Counted from the stretch's first letter, positions 1 to 9,581 are shown. The stretch is DNA of 26,832 nucleotides from Dictyobacter formicarum (GCF_016587435.1 NZ_BNJJ01000046.1:1-26832), one strand, 5' to 3'. Notes: generated from the sequence alone by a model not told the origin. Program-made: numbers and translations.

Positions 1-178
1 ATATGCTCCAATCAATCACTGGTAGCATATAGTCATTTGGGCGGCACATTTGTTACACATGGAAAGAGTTGTTTTGAGGAGCGATTAAACAGTGTAACAA
101 AGAGACAAAGACAGAGACTATTTCTTGATAAGGAGACTATTTAGCGGAGAACTTTTTATCACACAGGTGCGAGGTTAC

Positions 179-1411
179 ATGCCGATTATCTCATTTACTG
201 GATTACTCATTGTCGCAGCAGTGGCCTTCCTGGCGCCCGCTGCTATTGGGGCTATCTCCCTTACGCCGTCTCCCATCGGTAGTCATAGAGATATTGGGTG
301 GCATCATCATTGGTCCATCCGTTCTGGTTGGGTTAAAGTTGATCTGCCAATTTCAATTCTCGCTCTCCTCGGGCTGGCATTTTCTGCTCTTTCTGGCAGG
401 TTTGGAAGTAGAACTGGAACGCTTAAAAGGCCGCTTGCTCACCTATGTGGCCCTCGCCTTCCTGGTCTCGCTGGGGTTAGCACTACTTGCTGGATATGGA
501 TTTTATGCAGCAGGGCAGGTGGTATCGCCACTGCTCATCGCTATTATTCTGGTAGCAACCGCCCTGGGTATTGTGGTGCCGATACTTAAAGATGCAGGTG
601 TGAGCGACACAGATTTTGGTCAACTGGTTATCGCAGGAGCGATGTTCGCCGAATTTGGCTCGATTATCCTACTATCGTTATTCTTCTCACGTGAAGCAAC
701 CAGTACAGGAGAAAATTAGTGCTGCTGGAGGTTTTGTCCTTGTCGCCATTATGTGCGCCTTTATCGTGTTGCGCGTAGAAGATCACCACGCATAGCGGCA
801 GTATTGGTACGCTTGCAAGATACCACGGCCCAGATTCGTGTACGCGGAGCCTTTCGCATTGTTGGTCGCCTTCGCCGCGCTATCAGAACGACTGGGACTC
901 TCGAAACCATTCTGGGTGCAATTCATCGCCGGTGTCATTCTCAGGCAAATCGACGGGGATCGCATGTTAACGCATCCTCATTTTCGCCAAAAACTCGAAG
1001 CCATCGGTTTTTTGGGGTCTTCATTCCTGTCTTCTTCATTACCATTTTCGATGGTATACAATTTGACCTGAAGGCACTTATCGCAAGCCCCGCTACCATT
1101 CTGCGTGTACCACTATTCCTGCTCGCTCTGCTACTTATTCGTGGTGTACCCGCATTGCTCTACCGCCAACTTGTAGGCAATCAGCGCTCCATCATCGCAG
1201 GACTTCTGCAGGCCACCTCATTGTCATTCATAGTTGCCGCTTCACAAATTGGTCTGGATCTGGGCCTGCTCACAAAAGCCAACGTTGCCGCCTGATTGCA
1301 GCCGGATTACTCTCAGTCATTATCTTCCCGATCATTGCCCTCACACTCTTACGTCAGCAGGCCACAACACCAGGCCAGGTAAGTAGTGTCATGACTGTTG
1401 AAAGCTCGTGA
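179..1411 (+). pseudogene. Broken copy of CPA2 cation/proton antiporter
   Basis: This is the left-arm copy of the antiporter that is intact at 20641-21864. It begins at the equivalent ATG (179-181) and ends at the equivalent TGA (1409-1411), but about a dozen indels split the reading frame into short pieces. Examples are an extra C near 236, a missing G near 326, a missing C near 711, extra TC near 900, two extra T near 1010, and a net 6-nt insertion near 1044-1051. Between indels the sequence matches the intact copy base for base. That argues against slow pseudogene decay and for sequencing error at a poorly covered end. No functional protein would be made from the sequence as written. Confidence 0.85.
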
Positions 1412-1423
1412 AAGCGTATAGGT

Positions 1424-1444
1424 TCGGGCCTTGCGCCCGATTTT
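1424..1444 (+). terminator. Copy of antiporter terminator hairpin
   Basis: The stem tcgggc / gcccga with a 5-nt loop is followed by TTTT, 12 nt after the stop of the broken antiporter copy. It is the left-arm duplicate of the hairpin at 20607-20628. The T-run is short, so this is a weak candidate. Confidence 0.35.
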
Positions 1445-1551
1445 GTCCTCGACAAGCGATACCGTCCCCTCGTAGAGGGGATGTTCAAGCCCAAGAGCCA
1501 TGATCACCGGGGCATCGCCTTAAAAAAAACCTCTACCTGTAAGGGTGCTGA

Positions 1552-1678
1552 ATCCCCCAATCTCTTTTTTATGTTGGTGCAAAATGTGCGCACAGCGCAC
1601 GTTTTGCACCAACATAAAAATCTCTGTTGATCTCCGCGGAAGCGAAGCGTGAGGAAGAGAGACCACGATGGGCGTGGG
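1552..1678 (-). repeat. Dispersed palindromic element, copy in left arm
   Basis: This is the duplicate of the element at 20375-20501 and a relative of the element at 9282-9410. It contains the long hairpin with the core atgttggtgcaaaa / ttttgcaccaacat. It lies just past the 3' end of the broken GH127 copy. Confidence 0.7.
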
Positions 1679-1680
1679 CA

Positions 1681-3586
1681 TCAGATACTCTCTAAGCGCC
1701 TGACGCGTGGAAACTCAGCAATCCTCAGCCGGGCACAGCCGTAAGGAATAAGTGTGATAGGCTCAGACATGTTATCTGCTGTCACCACGGGATTTAATGG
1801 TAGCGGGCCCGCTGAGTTCTGAACCAGTGTCCACTCTGGTAGCTTGTATCCATTGGTATGAATGCGTACCGCCGTTTGTTCTTGACCAAATGGAGGCATA
1901 CTCAAAGGACCGCGCTCAACGTGATAGATATCCGAGAGTGCCTGATTGGCTGGTACGGTTAAACCGTAATTCCACGGCGTCCTCGGGCGCACCTCCCAGT
2001 CGCCAAAGCCCGGCGTATCCGGCAATCGCGTCCATTCCTCACCGATGTGCAGGGCAAAGACCAGTGGACCCAGCGCAATGCCTGTCGCACCCTGAGGGCG
2101 AGGGAGCTCGCGCACCTCCATTGGTAGATATAGTTCGATGCTATCTCCACTATGCCATGTACGTTGAATAGAAATAAAGCCCTGCTCTGTAACCTGTCCA
2201 GCTATGTCGATATGCTGACCGTTTACTTTGACGCTCGCATTTTTGCACCAGGCCGGTACACGCAGCAGAATGGAAAAACATCGCAGGCTGACTGACCTGT
2301 AACGAAAAATGTATCGTTTCCTCAAAAGGATAGCTGGTTTTTTTCCTGCAGCGTCACTTCGATCCCGTGCGCTAGCTGAGTTTGTAGCGTACAAGGAGCA
2401 TAAGCGATAGCTGCCAGACCATCATCAGCCGTTCTCATCCATAGTGATTGCACAAATCTGGCCAACCCTGATGCATATTGGCCGTACAGCATCCGAAATT
2501 GGGAGCCAGCCCAAAGATATTAGAATCATCCTCATTCAGGGTCCAGTTTCGCTTGGCGATCGTACATGCGACCTGATTGGGCTGCTGGTCATACTGGTGG
2601 GCACGCATATCAGCCGTGATGGTTGCCGGAAGTGCGTTATAAGCAAGCAACTCTAGATGATCGGCGAAAGCCGCCATCGCCAAACATACATACAAGCTGT
2701 TCGAGGCTAAACATAAATTCGACAATGGCGCAAAGCTCAACACCCTGCGTAGGATCTGTACCAGCCAGGTGCTCATCACCAGAGAAAGCCCCCTGTACCT
2801 GCCCGTGATAACGCATAAGCGTAGCAATGGCCTGCCTGGCGGCGTGTAGATGATGGCTGTTCCCATCACGCATAGCCTGAAAGGCAAATGCTTTCAATCC
2901 CATAGCGATATTCACGACATGGGTAAGGCGATTGTTATCGCCGGTTGGCTGTCGCTCCTTATAGGCGAAATTCTCAAAGTAGTCCGCCCAGGACAATGTT
3001 TGCTTCTCAAGCAACGTGACAAGCTCCAACAAGAAAGGCTCGTGTGTCCGCTCATAGAGCCAGTAAACGCAGAGCACATTATCATAGCCACGCCAGATCG
3101 CCCAATCCTGCAATGGATGTTGAGCTAAGTTAGCCAGCTGGTAACGAAAATAGCGTGTCATAAAATCAGGGATACGCTGGTCTTGAGTTGCTTCATAGTA
3201 CTGTATCAGTGCTTTCAGCATCACCATGCGCGGCCACCAATCCTGGTTGCTGCGTGGACCAAACTGCCCATCTTCTCCCTGACTCAGCAGAACATGTTCA
3301 ACCCATACCCGGCTTTCTTGATCAGTTGTTCGTCTTGCAGCATATAGGCCAGAGGAATAAGCCCATCACAATAATATGGTCCACGCTCCCACTCTTCTCC
3401 CGTTCCACCCAACCACGCACTATTGGGACCAACATCGGGCCAGATTTCATCCAAATGTCCTGTCAGCCCTTGCGCTTGCAAGCGCAACTGTTCATATAAC
3501 CAACCATCGGGTCGAATCGCGCCAGTTGGTAGCATTTGTAGAGAGCTTTTAACTGGTTCTTGAAAAGATACATTGCTGGAATCCAA
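1681..3586 (-). pseudogene. Broken copy of GH127-like arabinofuranosidase
   Basis: This is the left-arm copy of the gene intact at 18468-20372. Indels at about 3311 (missing G), 2669 (extra A), 2460 (missing G), 2338 (extra T) and 2275 (extra A) divide it into frame segments of roughly 1681-2280, 2460-2670 and 2670-3310, plus an N-terminal piece 3311-3586. Each segment translates to exactly the residues of the intact protein, including the Glu-Leu-Cys and Cys-Cys zinc/catalytic motifs. As given, it is non-functional. The perfect identity between indels makes sequencing error on a duplicated or folded-back end more likely than a true pseudogene. Confidence 0.85.
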
Positions 3587-4049
3587 TGATTACATACCAT
3601 CCTTCTACTAATGTTCAGTGTAGGTAGCTGTATATATTCTTGCCAGAGCAAGAGCATAGTTATGCTTTAATGGTACCTCCACATTAAGAATGTGTCTGAA
3701 AGCCATACGTTGCGCGCCTTCGGCCCTGACACTATGCTCCTTCGGAGCTCAAAACCGTTTTAATGAGTGGTGCGGGCGCGCATGCGGCCGCCCGTACGGG
3801 GGCGCTTTGCTTCCCATGGGGATAGGCTTCAGATACATTCTAATCTATAAATGTAATAACGTTGAAGAAGCAAAAAAACAACCATGGAAGAAAGAATTGT
3901 GATTATCATGTTGGGGCCTCCAAGGCTCCAATTGGCGTGATTAACGTGATTGCCCACCGAAAAAGTTTTGTCGAACACCTTTTTCGGTGGGCAATCACGT
4001 TAAAATCGCTGGATAGTTGGTTATATTTGTTCTTTCCGTTCTAATAGTT
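3587..4049. other. Intergenic region, left-arm copy, with long hairpin
   Basis: This is a 463-nt gap without a gene, the duplicate of 18005-18467 apart from a missing C near 3725 and an extra A near 4005. It holds the 24-bp-stem hairpin (3942-4002), the GC-rich block with cccgtacggg and gcggccgc, and the small palindromes upstream of the GH127 copy. The short open frames here are not convincing genes. Confidence 0.6.
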
Positions 4050-5186
4050 CTACAGCTCCTTGATGGGGACCTGGGCGTAGCGGCGCAGGACATCCTCATT
4101 GATCTGCACACCCAGGCCCGGTGTCTGGGGCACACGCACGGTGCCGTCCGCCTCCAGGTGAAACGGCCTGGTTAGCAGGTCACGAGCAATAGGACTCTCA
4201 CTCACCGTAAACTCGGCGAGCTGTCCATGTGGCATGCTGGCAACGTAGTGCAGAGAAGCCGCTACCAGAATACCGGTCGAGAACGCGTGTGGGACACAGA
4301 GGATATTATGATCATAGGCATATTGAGCCAGCCGCACGGCGGGAGTCAAGCCACCCGCGCGTGCCAGGTCAGGTTGCACCACATCCACATGTCCTTTCTC
4401 AATGAGATTGACAAATCCCTGGAACGTCGTCTCTTGCTCACCGGCGGCGATACGCACATCGACGCGATCAGCCAGCCTGGCATAGCCGGTCAGATCATCA
4501 GGAGGTAGTGGTTCCTCAATCCAGAACACATCAAACGCTTCAAAACGCCGTGCCATCTTGATCGCCTGGGCAGCATCCCAGACCAGACCGATATCGAGCA
4601 TGAGATCACGCGACCCGGCCGCCTCACGCGCAGCCCGCACCAGTTCAATGTCTAAGCTCTCCGAAACGCGCCCCAGGGGCCCCCAACCCAGTTTGATCGC
4701 GGTGTATCCCTGAGCAACAAGCTGGCTTACCTGCTGATGGACCTCCTCGGGTGTCTCTGGCATGATCATACTGGCATAGACTCGAATACGATCACGATAG
4801 GAGCCACCCAAGAATTTTGAGATTGGTTGTCCCGTGGCCTGTCCAACGATATCCCAGAGAGCCATATCTACGCCGGCAATGGCCTGTAAAGCTGCTCCTG
4901 AGCGTCCAAAATAGATGGTTCCCTCAACCATTTTATGCCAGAGCATCTGCACATCAAATGGATCATGTCCAACAAGGATCGTTCGCAAGCCACGCGCCAG
5001 CATGTGACTGGGGGGAGCATCAATGATAGCCTTCGCCACCGTAGGGGAAGAATCAACCTCACCCAGTCCAATCAGTCCTTCGTCGGTATGAACGCGAATA
5101 ATCAGGGCATCCTGCGTTCCATCACAGCGGGCGTCATCTACATCAGGCAAGCGCAGAGGAATCGCCTCTATATCGGTAATTTTCAC
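4050..5186 (-). CDS. Mandelate racemase/enolase-superfamily protein, left-arm copy
   Basis: This is an intact duplicate, identical in protein sequence, of the gene at 16868-18004. It is a 378-residue enzyme with the enolase-superfamily metal ligands Asp198, Glu224 and Glu250, a conserved Gln-Pro-Asp at 271-273 and the Pro-His-Ala-Phe catalytic-base motif around His300. The start is taken as GTG at 5186, preceded by GGAG at about 9 nt. This gives the usual MR-family N-terminus KITDIEAIPLR and overlaps the 3' end of the GH36 copy by 44 nt. An upstream in-frame ATG at 5261 would add 25 residues that look like out-of-frame GH36 sequence. If the left arm is an assembly artefact, this is the same gene counted twice. 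Confidence 0.8.
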   Translation of the reverse strand: MKITDIEAIPLRLPDVDDARCDGTQDALIIRVHTDEGLIGLGEVDSSPTVAKAIIDAPPSHMLARGLRTILVGHDPFDVQMLWHKMVEGTIYFGRSGAALQAIAGVDMALWDIVGQATGQPISKFLGGSYRDRIRVYASMIMPETPEEVHQQVSQLVAQGYTAIKLGWGPLGRVSESLDIELVRAAREAAGSRDLMLDIGLVWDAAQAIKMARRFEAFDVFWIEEPLPPDDLTGYARLADRVDVRIAAGEQETTFQGFVNLIEKGHVDVVQPDLARAGGLTPAVRLAQYAYDHNILCVPHAFSTGILVAASLHYVASMPHGQLAEFTVSESPIARDLLTRPFHLEADGTVRVPQTPGLGVQINEDVLRRYAQVPIKEL

Positions 5187-7158
5187 TGGTTTCTTCTCCA
5201 AGTATGGGATGATAGGTACAGATGGTTGCCGCATCTGGTAACAGGCTGACTTCCAGTCCATTGGCCAGCTGCTTGCCCGTTACCGTGTGCGCTGTAGTAT
5301 GATACAAATCAGAGATTACATAGTTCTGTGCCTCATCAATATTGTGTAAGCTTACGTTGAACTGTGCCTGTGGAGCAGCCGAACGCCAGAGGACGAATGC
5401 ACCGGTCCCCGTATCTGGCTCATGCATCTGCCAGCCCTCCCACGCACGAAGATCAGCAGTATCAGGCGTGAGCCGATAGAAGGTGCCGCCGCGTGGTGCA
5501 TCCGTCGCATTATGGATAGCCAGGTGATGGCGTAGACTTGTGCTAAAGTCCTCAGTCCAGTTATCTATCGGTTCACTGACTCCGAAGGTACTTCCCATCA
5601 GTACCTGCCAGGCAGCGTCTTCATAGGAACGGCGCTGAAAAGGACCATAGATCATATTGAGGCGCTCGGACGGTAGAAAGGCGCCCATACGACCAAGAAT
5701 GCGTCGGATACAGTCTGGCTGAGTATACTGATCATTGGCGAAATTGACATGGGCACGGCTGAATAATGTCCAGTCTAGCCGATTACCCCCACTGGCACAA
5801 TTCTCGATGACCAGATCGGGAAAGGTCGTACGTATCCAGTCGAACGTGTCCCACAAGCCAGCGATGTGGCCCAGGTGCGCAAGTCCTCCATCAGCGACTT
5901 GCTGCCAGTAGGGAAGGGGGTCCATATTAAAATCCCATTTCAGCCAGCGGAGCTCCAGTCGCCGCACCATGTTGCCGATCACCTCACGGAAATAGGTGCG
6001 TACCGCCGGTAATGCAAAATTCACCAGGGCATACTCACGGTCAGGAACACGGAGCAACCAATCAGGGTGTTGTTGTGCCAGTTCAGACGAGAGATGTGCG
6101 CGTTCAGGCTCGAACCATAATCCCATCTCCATGCCTCGCGTTCGTGCATGTTCAGCTACAACCTCTAGACCATGTGGGAACTTCTCCTCATCAACACGCC
6201 AGTTGCCCACTCCCGCGCTGAAGTTATCACGCAGGCAGGGATACCAGCCCGCATCCAGCATAAAGTAGCGCAACCCGTGATCAGCTACGCGATCAATGGC
6301 TTCCAGTAGAAGTGCCTCATTGACATTGGCATCCAGGGCGGTCCAGGTATTAAAATGCGACAGATCAGATGTTGGCAACGCGGGCATACGTGAACGCAGC
6401 CAGGAGCGCATGGAATTATAGCCCGCGGCAGCGTCACCTTTATAGAGTCCCAGGGCAATCGAAGGGCCTTGCAGTTTGGTCCCCGCAGGCAACTGCAGGT
6501 CACATGGTTCAATCTGTACTGTCAACTGCAGATCAGAAGTGCCCCGAGGTTTCACAAAGTGAGCGCTCCAATGCCCACTCCAGCCGATAGCGCACCACAC
6601 ACCGCTGCTATCATCAGCCGTAGTGATGAGCAGGTATGGCATATACTGGTCACTGGAACGTCCACCGTGAGTCCCAAGCGAAAGATGTCCATCTTGATAA
6701 TAGGCTGGTGTACGTGGGTAAAGCACATGACGCTGTGGCGTGATCGCATCCGGAGGGAAAAACGTTTGCATGGCTCCCCCACGCCATGTGTGAATGACCG
6801 GATCTGGCACCAGTGTGCCGTCCAAGGCGAGTTGCAACGGACAAAAATCGTGCAAACGTGGCCCTGACATATCTTCAGCCTGTGCCATTGTCAGCTGATA
6901 AACCAGCACCTGCCGGGCCTGATCTGATTCTACATCCACAGTGAGTGTTAGTCCTGGAGGATGTATGGCGTGGATGCGCTGTGATCCTGTTGTTGCTTCT
7001 GTGGTCAGAGGAAGTGCCGCCAGTTCCACCTCATCAATGCCAAGGCGGATTAACGGCAATTGTTTAAGTGCCGATCCTAGTGGTGATGCGGTGGTATCCA
7101 GATAAGACTGCAGCGCGAGCGCTTCCGGAGTGTGTGTAGCGCGAGTATCATCAACCAT
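5143..7158 (-). CDS. GH36-like alpha-galactosidase, left-arm copy
   Basis: This is an intact duplicate, identical over all 671 residues, of the gene at 14896-16911. It has the (beta/alpha)8 melibiase fold with nucleophile motif LKWDFN (Asp409), the ENCASGG motif at about 453-459 and the candidate acid/base Asp476. The start ATG has a strong AGGAGG-type ribosome binding site 5-6 nt upstream. The gene lies downstream of the SBP tail in the same relative orientation as in the right arm. It may not be a second gene in the genome; see the inverted duplication. Confidence 0.85.
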   Translation of the reverse strand: MVDDTRATHTPEALALQSYLDTTASPLGSALKQLPLIRLGIDEVELAALPLTTEATTGSQRIHAIHPPGLTLTVDVESDQARQVLVYQLTMAQAEDMSGPRLHDFCPLQLALDGTLVPDPVIHTWRGGAMQTFFPPDAITPQRHVLYPRTPAYYQDGHLSLGTHGGRSSDQYMPYLLITTADDSSGVWCAIGWSGHWSAHFVKPRGTSDLQLTVQIEPCDLQLPAGTKLQGPSIALGLYKGDAAAGYNSMRSWLRSRMPALPTSDLSHFNTWTALDANVNEALLLEAIDRVADHGLRYFMLDAGWYPCLRDNFSAGVGNWRVDEEKFPHGLEVVAEHARTRGMEMGLWFEPERAHLSSELAQQHPDWLLRVPDREYALVNFALPAVRTYFREVIGNMVRRLELRWLKWDFNMDPLPYWQQVADGGLAHLGHIAGLWDTFDWIRTTFPDLVIENCASGGNRLDWTLFSRAHVNFANDQYTQPDCIRRILGRMGAFLPSERLNMIYGPFQRRSYEDAAWQVLMGSTFGVSEPIDNWTEDFSTSLRHHLAIHNATDAPRGGTFYRLTPDTADLRAWEGWQMHEPDTGTGAFVLWRSAAPQAQFNVSLHNIDEAQNYVISDLYHTTAHTVTGKQLANGLEVSLLPDAATICTYHPILGEETSENYRYRGDSSALA

Positions 7159-7214
7159 TAACTGTCCTCCTGGTATCTCAATGGGTGAGGTGCGCCTTGA
7201 TACACCACTTCCAC

Positions 7215-7252
7215 GCCGGGCAGCGAGAACGATTGATGTCTCCTTGCCCGGC
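7215..7252. repeat. Inverted repeat between SBP tail and GH36, left-arm copy
   Basis: This is the duplicate of 14802-14839. It has 8-bp arms gccgggca / tgcccggc separated by 22 nt. Confidence 0.5.
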
Positions 7253-7318
7253 TTGACTGAAATTCAGCAACCCGAAGAGGAAAGCAATGCATCAAGAACG
7301 ACCAGCATGTATAAACCG

Positions 7319-9244
7319 TTATCCGTGATAATGCGCTAATGCCTTGGTGAGCTGGGCCTGAACCCCCGTTTGGAGATCTTTGAGCGCCTGTTCTGGGGAC
7401 TTGGCACCACGGCGAGCAAGGTCAAACTGATTGTCGCGCTCTGTGTAGTAGTAGAGATCAACTGGACTTCCCTGGTTATAGAAGATATTCGAGCCACGCA
7501 GCAAGTCTGCAAAGATCTTATAGTCACTTCGATATGGCTCTTTCAGAACAGTTGGCTGTACCGTAATATCAGCCTTACGCGCAGAGAGATCACCTTCACG
7601 GGTCACCCAGTCGCGTACGCCTGTCGTCGCATTCCATTCGATAAATTTCCATGCCTGGTCAGGATGCTTCGAGCCTGTAGGAATTGCCAGCATGTTGCCA
7701 TCAACGGAACCGTTGATATAGGGGTGAGATGCATCGGGTCGGGGCACTCCAAAGGACGCCACACCGAAGTTGACATTCGGCTCAAACTGTTGCAGGGAGG
7801 AGAGATAGTACGATTCCCCGACCCACATAGCTACCTTTTGCCCTAAGAAGTTCGTATTCCCACTAAAAGAACTGTTAAAACGTTGAAGCTGATCATAGCC
7901 ACCAAACTTTTTGGCCCAATCGACCTCCCACTGCAGGGCAGCTGCATTGCCAGCCTGATCCATGGTTGGTGTGCCGGTCTGATAATTCCACATCTGGCTA
8001 CCATCGGCCCACATTGGCCACTCAGCGGCCGACGTTGATCCAATCCAGGGAGCAAAGCCTAGCTGCGTAATAGCGCCTTTGCTATCACGTTTGGTTAGTT
8101 TCTGAGTGTAGGTTTCCAACTCTGCCCACGTGGTAGGAGGCTTGTTTGGATCGAGACCGGCCGCTTTGAAGAGATCCTTGTTCCAGAACAGGGCAAAGGA
8201 GTCGTAGACATAGGGAATACAGTAGATATGGCCGTTAAATTCATGCACCAGGTAGGGATGCGCGCCACCATGACCGCCGCCAACGCGGAATGAGCGCTGG
8301 GCATCGGTTTCATCATAGGGCACCCACTGCGTAAAACGCGCAATTTCCCGCGGCAAACGCTCGGCAAAATCTGGAATGTGCACACGAGTAGCTGTAGCAT
8401 GGCGTCCACGCTGCCCTGCCCGGATCGGTTGCAAGGTGAAGAGCACCGGATCTTCATTATCGAGCTGCTCCCATTCAAAGCTCTGCCGCTCTCCATAAAC
8501 TGCAAAGCTCTCCATATAGCTGCGCGCTGTCTGAAAAAAGGACATCGTTATCTCCGCCGCTAGCTGTGTATGCTGCAAGCGGAAGAGGGCTGTTTCCAGG
8601 GGATAAGCGTTTTCAAACGACCCACGCAGATCGGGCCGTAATTCGCCAGAGCCAAAGCAATGTACCTTGCTGGCATTCGTTCCGGCCAGTGCTAGCAGTG
8701 GAGACAGCGCATGCGTGATATAGTGCATCGGTGGATATCCCTGCCAGTAAGACGGATACCCTTCCAGATCTTGTATGTGCGCGCCACGCAAAAACGTAAT
8801 TGGCCCCAGTGCTCCTTCGTCCTGTAATTGCTTGACGTAGAGAAACTCACGTGTATAGACGGAGGTTTCCATCATCATGTAGTTCTTATTCGCCTGGCGC
8901 TGGGCCGCAATAATGCGTTTAACGTCCTCAATAGAGGTCGCCATTGGGACTGCGCTGGCGCAGTGCTTACCGGACGCAAGGACCGCGCATACATGCTCGG
9001 CATGAAATGAGACTGGCGTGAGTATATGCACAGCATCGTACTCATCGGTGGCGAAAATATCTTCAATATGCGTATAGCGACGTGTAATACCAAACTTGTC
9101 ACCAACCGCAGTAACCCTGGTCTCATTCATGTCGCAGATCGCTACATACTCAACATCAGGATGTTGCAGGTAAAGTGGAACGAAATCTTCACCAAATCCC
9201 AGACCAACGACCGCGATACGCACCCCATTCGTTTTTGTCATCAT
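7319..9244 (-). CDS. Chimeric ORF: Gfo/Idh/MocA oxidoreductase fused to SBP tail
   Basis: Residues 1-336 are an NAD(P)-dependent Gfo/Idh/MocA oxidoreductase with the Rossmann motif VGLGFGE (13-19). A typical C-terminal dehydrogenase domain follows, ending in GGGHGGAHPYLVHEF. Members of this family usually run on for another 40-70 residues from this motif. Here the sequence switches after residue 337 to the last 304 residues of the ABC sugar-binding protein, starting at GHIYCIPY and identical to 13819-14735. The switch is at 8235/8236, exactly the inner end of the inverted duplication. The true gene is therefore a truncated oxidoreductase (8236-9244) whose 3' end is missing, and the fusion is a junction product. 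The start at 9244 has AGGAAGGG upstream; Met2 at 9241 is equally possible. The gene diverges from the GntR regulator, which suggests it oxidises a sugar of the same pathway. Confidence 0.85.
   Translation of the reverse strand: MMTKTNGVRIAVVGLGFGEDFVPLYLQHPDVEYVAICDMNETRVTAVGDKFGITRRYTHIEDIFATDEYDAVHILTPVSFHAEHVCAVLASGKHCASAVPMATSIEDVKRIIAAQRQANKNYMMMETSVYTREFLYVKQLQDEGALGPITFLRGAHIQDLEGYPSYWQGYPPMHYITHALSPLLALAGTNASKVHCFGSGELRPDLRGSFENAYPLETALFRLQHTQLAAEITMSFFQTARSYMESFAVYGERQSFEWEQLDNEDPVLFTLQPIRAGQRGRHATATRVHIPDFAERLPREIARFTQWVPYDETDAQRSFRVGGGHGGAHPYLVHEFNGHIYCIPYVYDSFALFWNKDLFKAAGLDPNKPPTTWAELETYTQKLTKRDSKGAITQLGFAPWIGSTSAAEWPMWADGSQMWNYQTGTPTMDQAGNAAALQWEVDWAKKFGGYDQLQRFNSSFSGNTNFLGQKVAMWVGESYYLSSLQQFEPNVNFGVASFGVPRPDASHPYINGSVDGNMLAIPTGSKHPDQAWKFIEWNATTGVRDWVTREGDLSARKADITVQPTVLKEPYRSDYKIFADLLRGSNIFYNQGSPVDLYYYTERDNQFDLARRGAKSPEQALKDLQTGVQAQLTKALAHYHG
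8235..8236. other. Inner breakpoint of the inverted duplication
   Basis: Below this point the minus strand reads the sugar-binding protein gene (pair 8235/13819). Above it, the sequence is unique oxidoreductase coding sequence. On the minus strand the junction reads catgaattta then acggccat. The corresponding unique upstream sequence in the SBP gene reads tacgtatc then acggccat. No transposase, recombinase, target-site duplication or long flanking homology is visible at the join. Confidence 0.9.
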
Positions 9245-9281
9245 GCATTACCCTTCCTAAACAGCGCGTTCTAAGCTGACT

Positions 9282-9410
9282 CCCACGCCCGTCGTGGTCT
9301 CTTCGCCTCACGCTACACTCCTGCGGAGCTCAAAAGAGGTTTTTATGTTGGTGCAAAATATGCGCTGTGCGCATATTTTGCACCAACATAAAAAAAGAGA
9401 TTGGGGGCGT
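9282..9410. repeat. Dispersed palindromic element with 26-bp perfect hairpin
   Basis: Arms at 9340-9365 and 9369-9394 are perfectly complementary over 26 bp, with a 3-nt loop tgt. The stem begins tttttatgttggtgc. The flanks (cccacgcccgtcgtggtct on the left, agattggggg on the right) recur with changes around the hairpin at 20433-20487. The unit is therefore about 125 bp, not just a hairpin. The T-runs at both ends could give bidirectional termination, but here it sits 5' of two divergent genes, so a mobile or REP-like intergenic element is a better reading. Confidence 0.75.
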
Positions 9411-9546
9411 CCGCGCCCCAGGCCGAATCTTCAAGCAAAACTCTCTAAATAGTACCATACAATCGCAAGCAGTGCCAAAGCAGGAGCAGGGTGCTCAAGG
9501 TAGGACCGTATAATCAACAACGGTCAAGAAAAAGAAATCAATAGGA

Positions 9547-9575
9547 TTGACAATGGCAGATATGTTCCGTATACT
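9547..9575 (+). promoter_or_regulatory. Sigma-70-type promoter of the GntR regulator
   Basis: TTGACA at 9547-9552 and TATACT at 9570-9575 are separated by 17 nt, a near-perfect housekeeping promoter. Initiation would fall near 9582, at the left edge of the palindromic operator candidate and about 40 nt before the GTG start. Confidence 0.6.
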
Positions 9576-9581
9576 TTGAAA

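Larger units (their letters stand above)
1..8235 (-). repeat. Left arm of 8.2-kb inverted duplication (degraded copy)
   Basis: This whole stretch is the reverse complement of 13819-22042. Paired coordinates sum to 22054 between about 4006 and 8235, and drift to 22043 at position 1 through about 23 small indels. I placed these near 64, 177, 236, 326, 383, 711, 728, 780, 852, 900, 920, 1010, 1044, 1292, 1521, 1554, 2275, 2338, 2460, 2669, 3311, 3725 and 4005. Almost all are 1-2 nt changes in homopolymers; near 1044-1051 there is a net gain of 6 nt. I saw essentially no substitutions. From 4006 to 8235 all six-frame translations that I compared are identical. It is either an assembly or read fold-back, or a very recent duplication. 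Confidence 0.95.

Noticed and set aside
179..1411. Several small membrane proteins encoded by the short frames in this region
   Set aside because: Each is a frame segment of the broken antiporter copy and lines up with parts of 20641-21864.
3690..4044. Short ORFs in the left intergenic copy
   Set aside because: They cover hairpin and GC-rich repeat sequence, have no convincing ribosome binding site and no recognisable protein features, and their ends shift with single-base indels between copies.
1..8235. A composite transposon or genomic island bounded by inverted repeats
   Set aside because: The arms consist of ordinary metabolic genes with no transposase, integrase, terminal repeats or target duplications. 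The indel gradient fits a sequencing or assembly cause better.
7319..8235. A new two-domain sensor combining a dehydrogenase and a periplasmic binding fold
   Set aside because: The second half is identical in nucleotide sequence to 13819-14735 and joins exactly at the duplication breakpoint. It lacks any linker or signal.
9340..9394. A CRISPR repeat or intrinsic terminator
   Set aside because: There is no repeat-spacer array. The hairpin lies upstream of two divergent genes, and its flanks are also repeated at 20375-20501, so it is an intergenic element.
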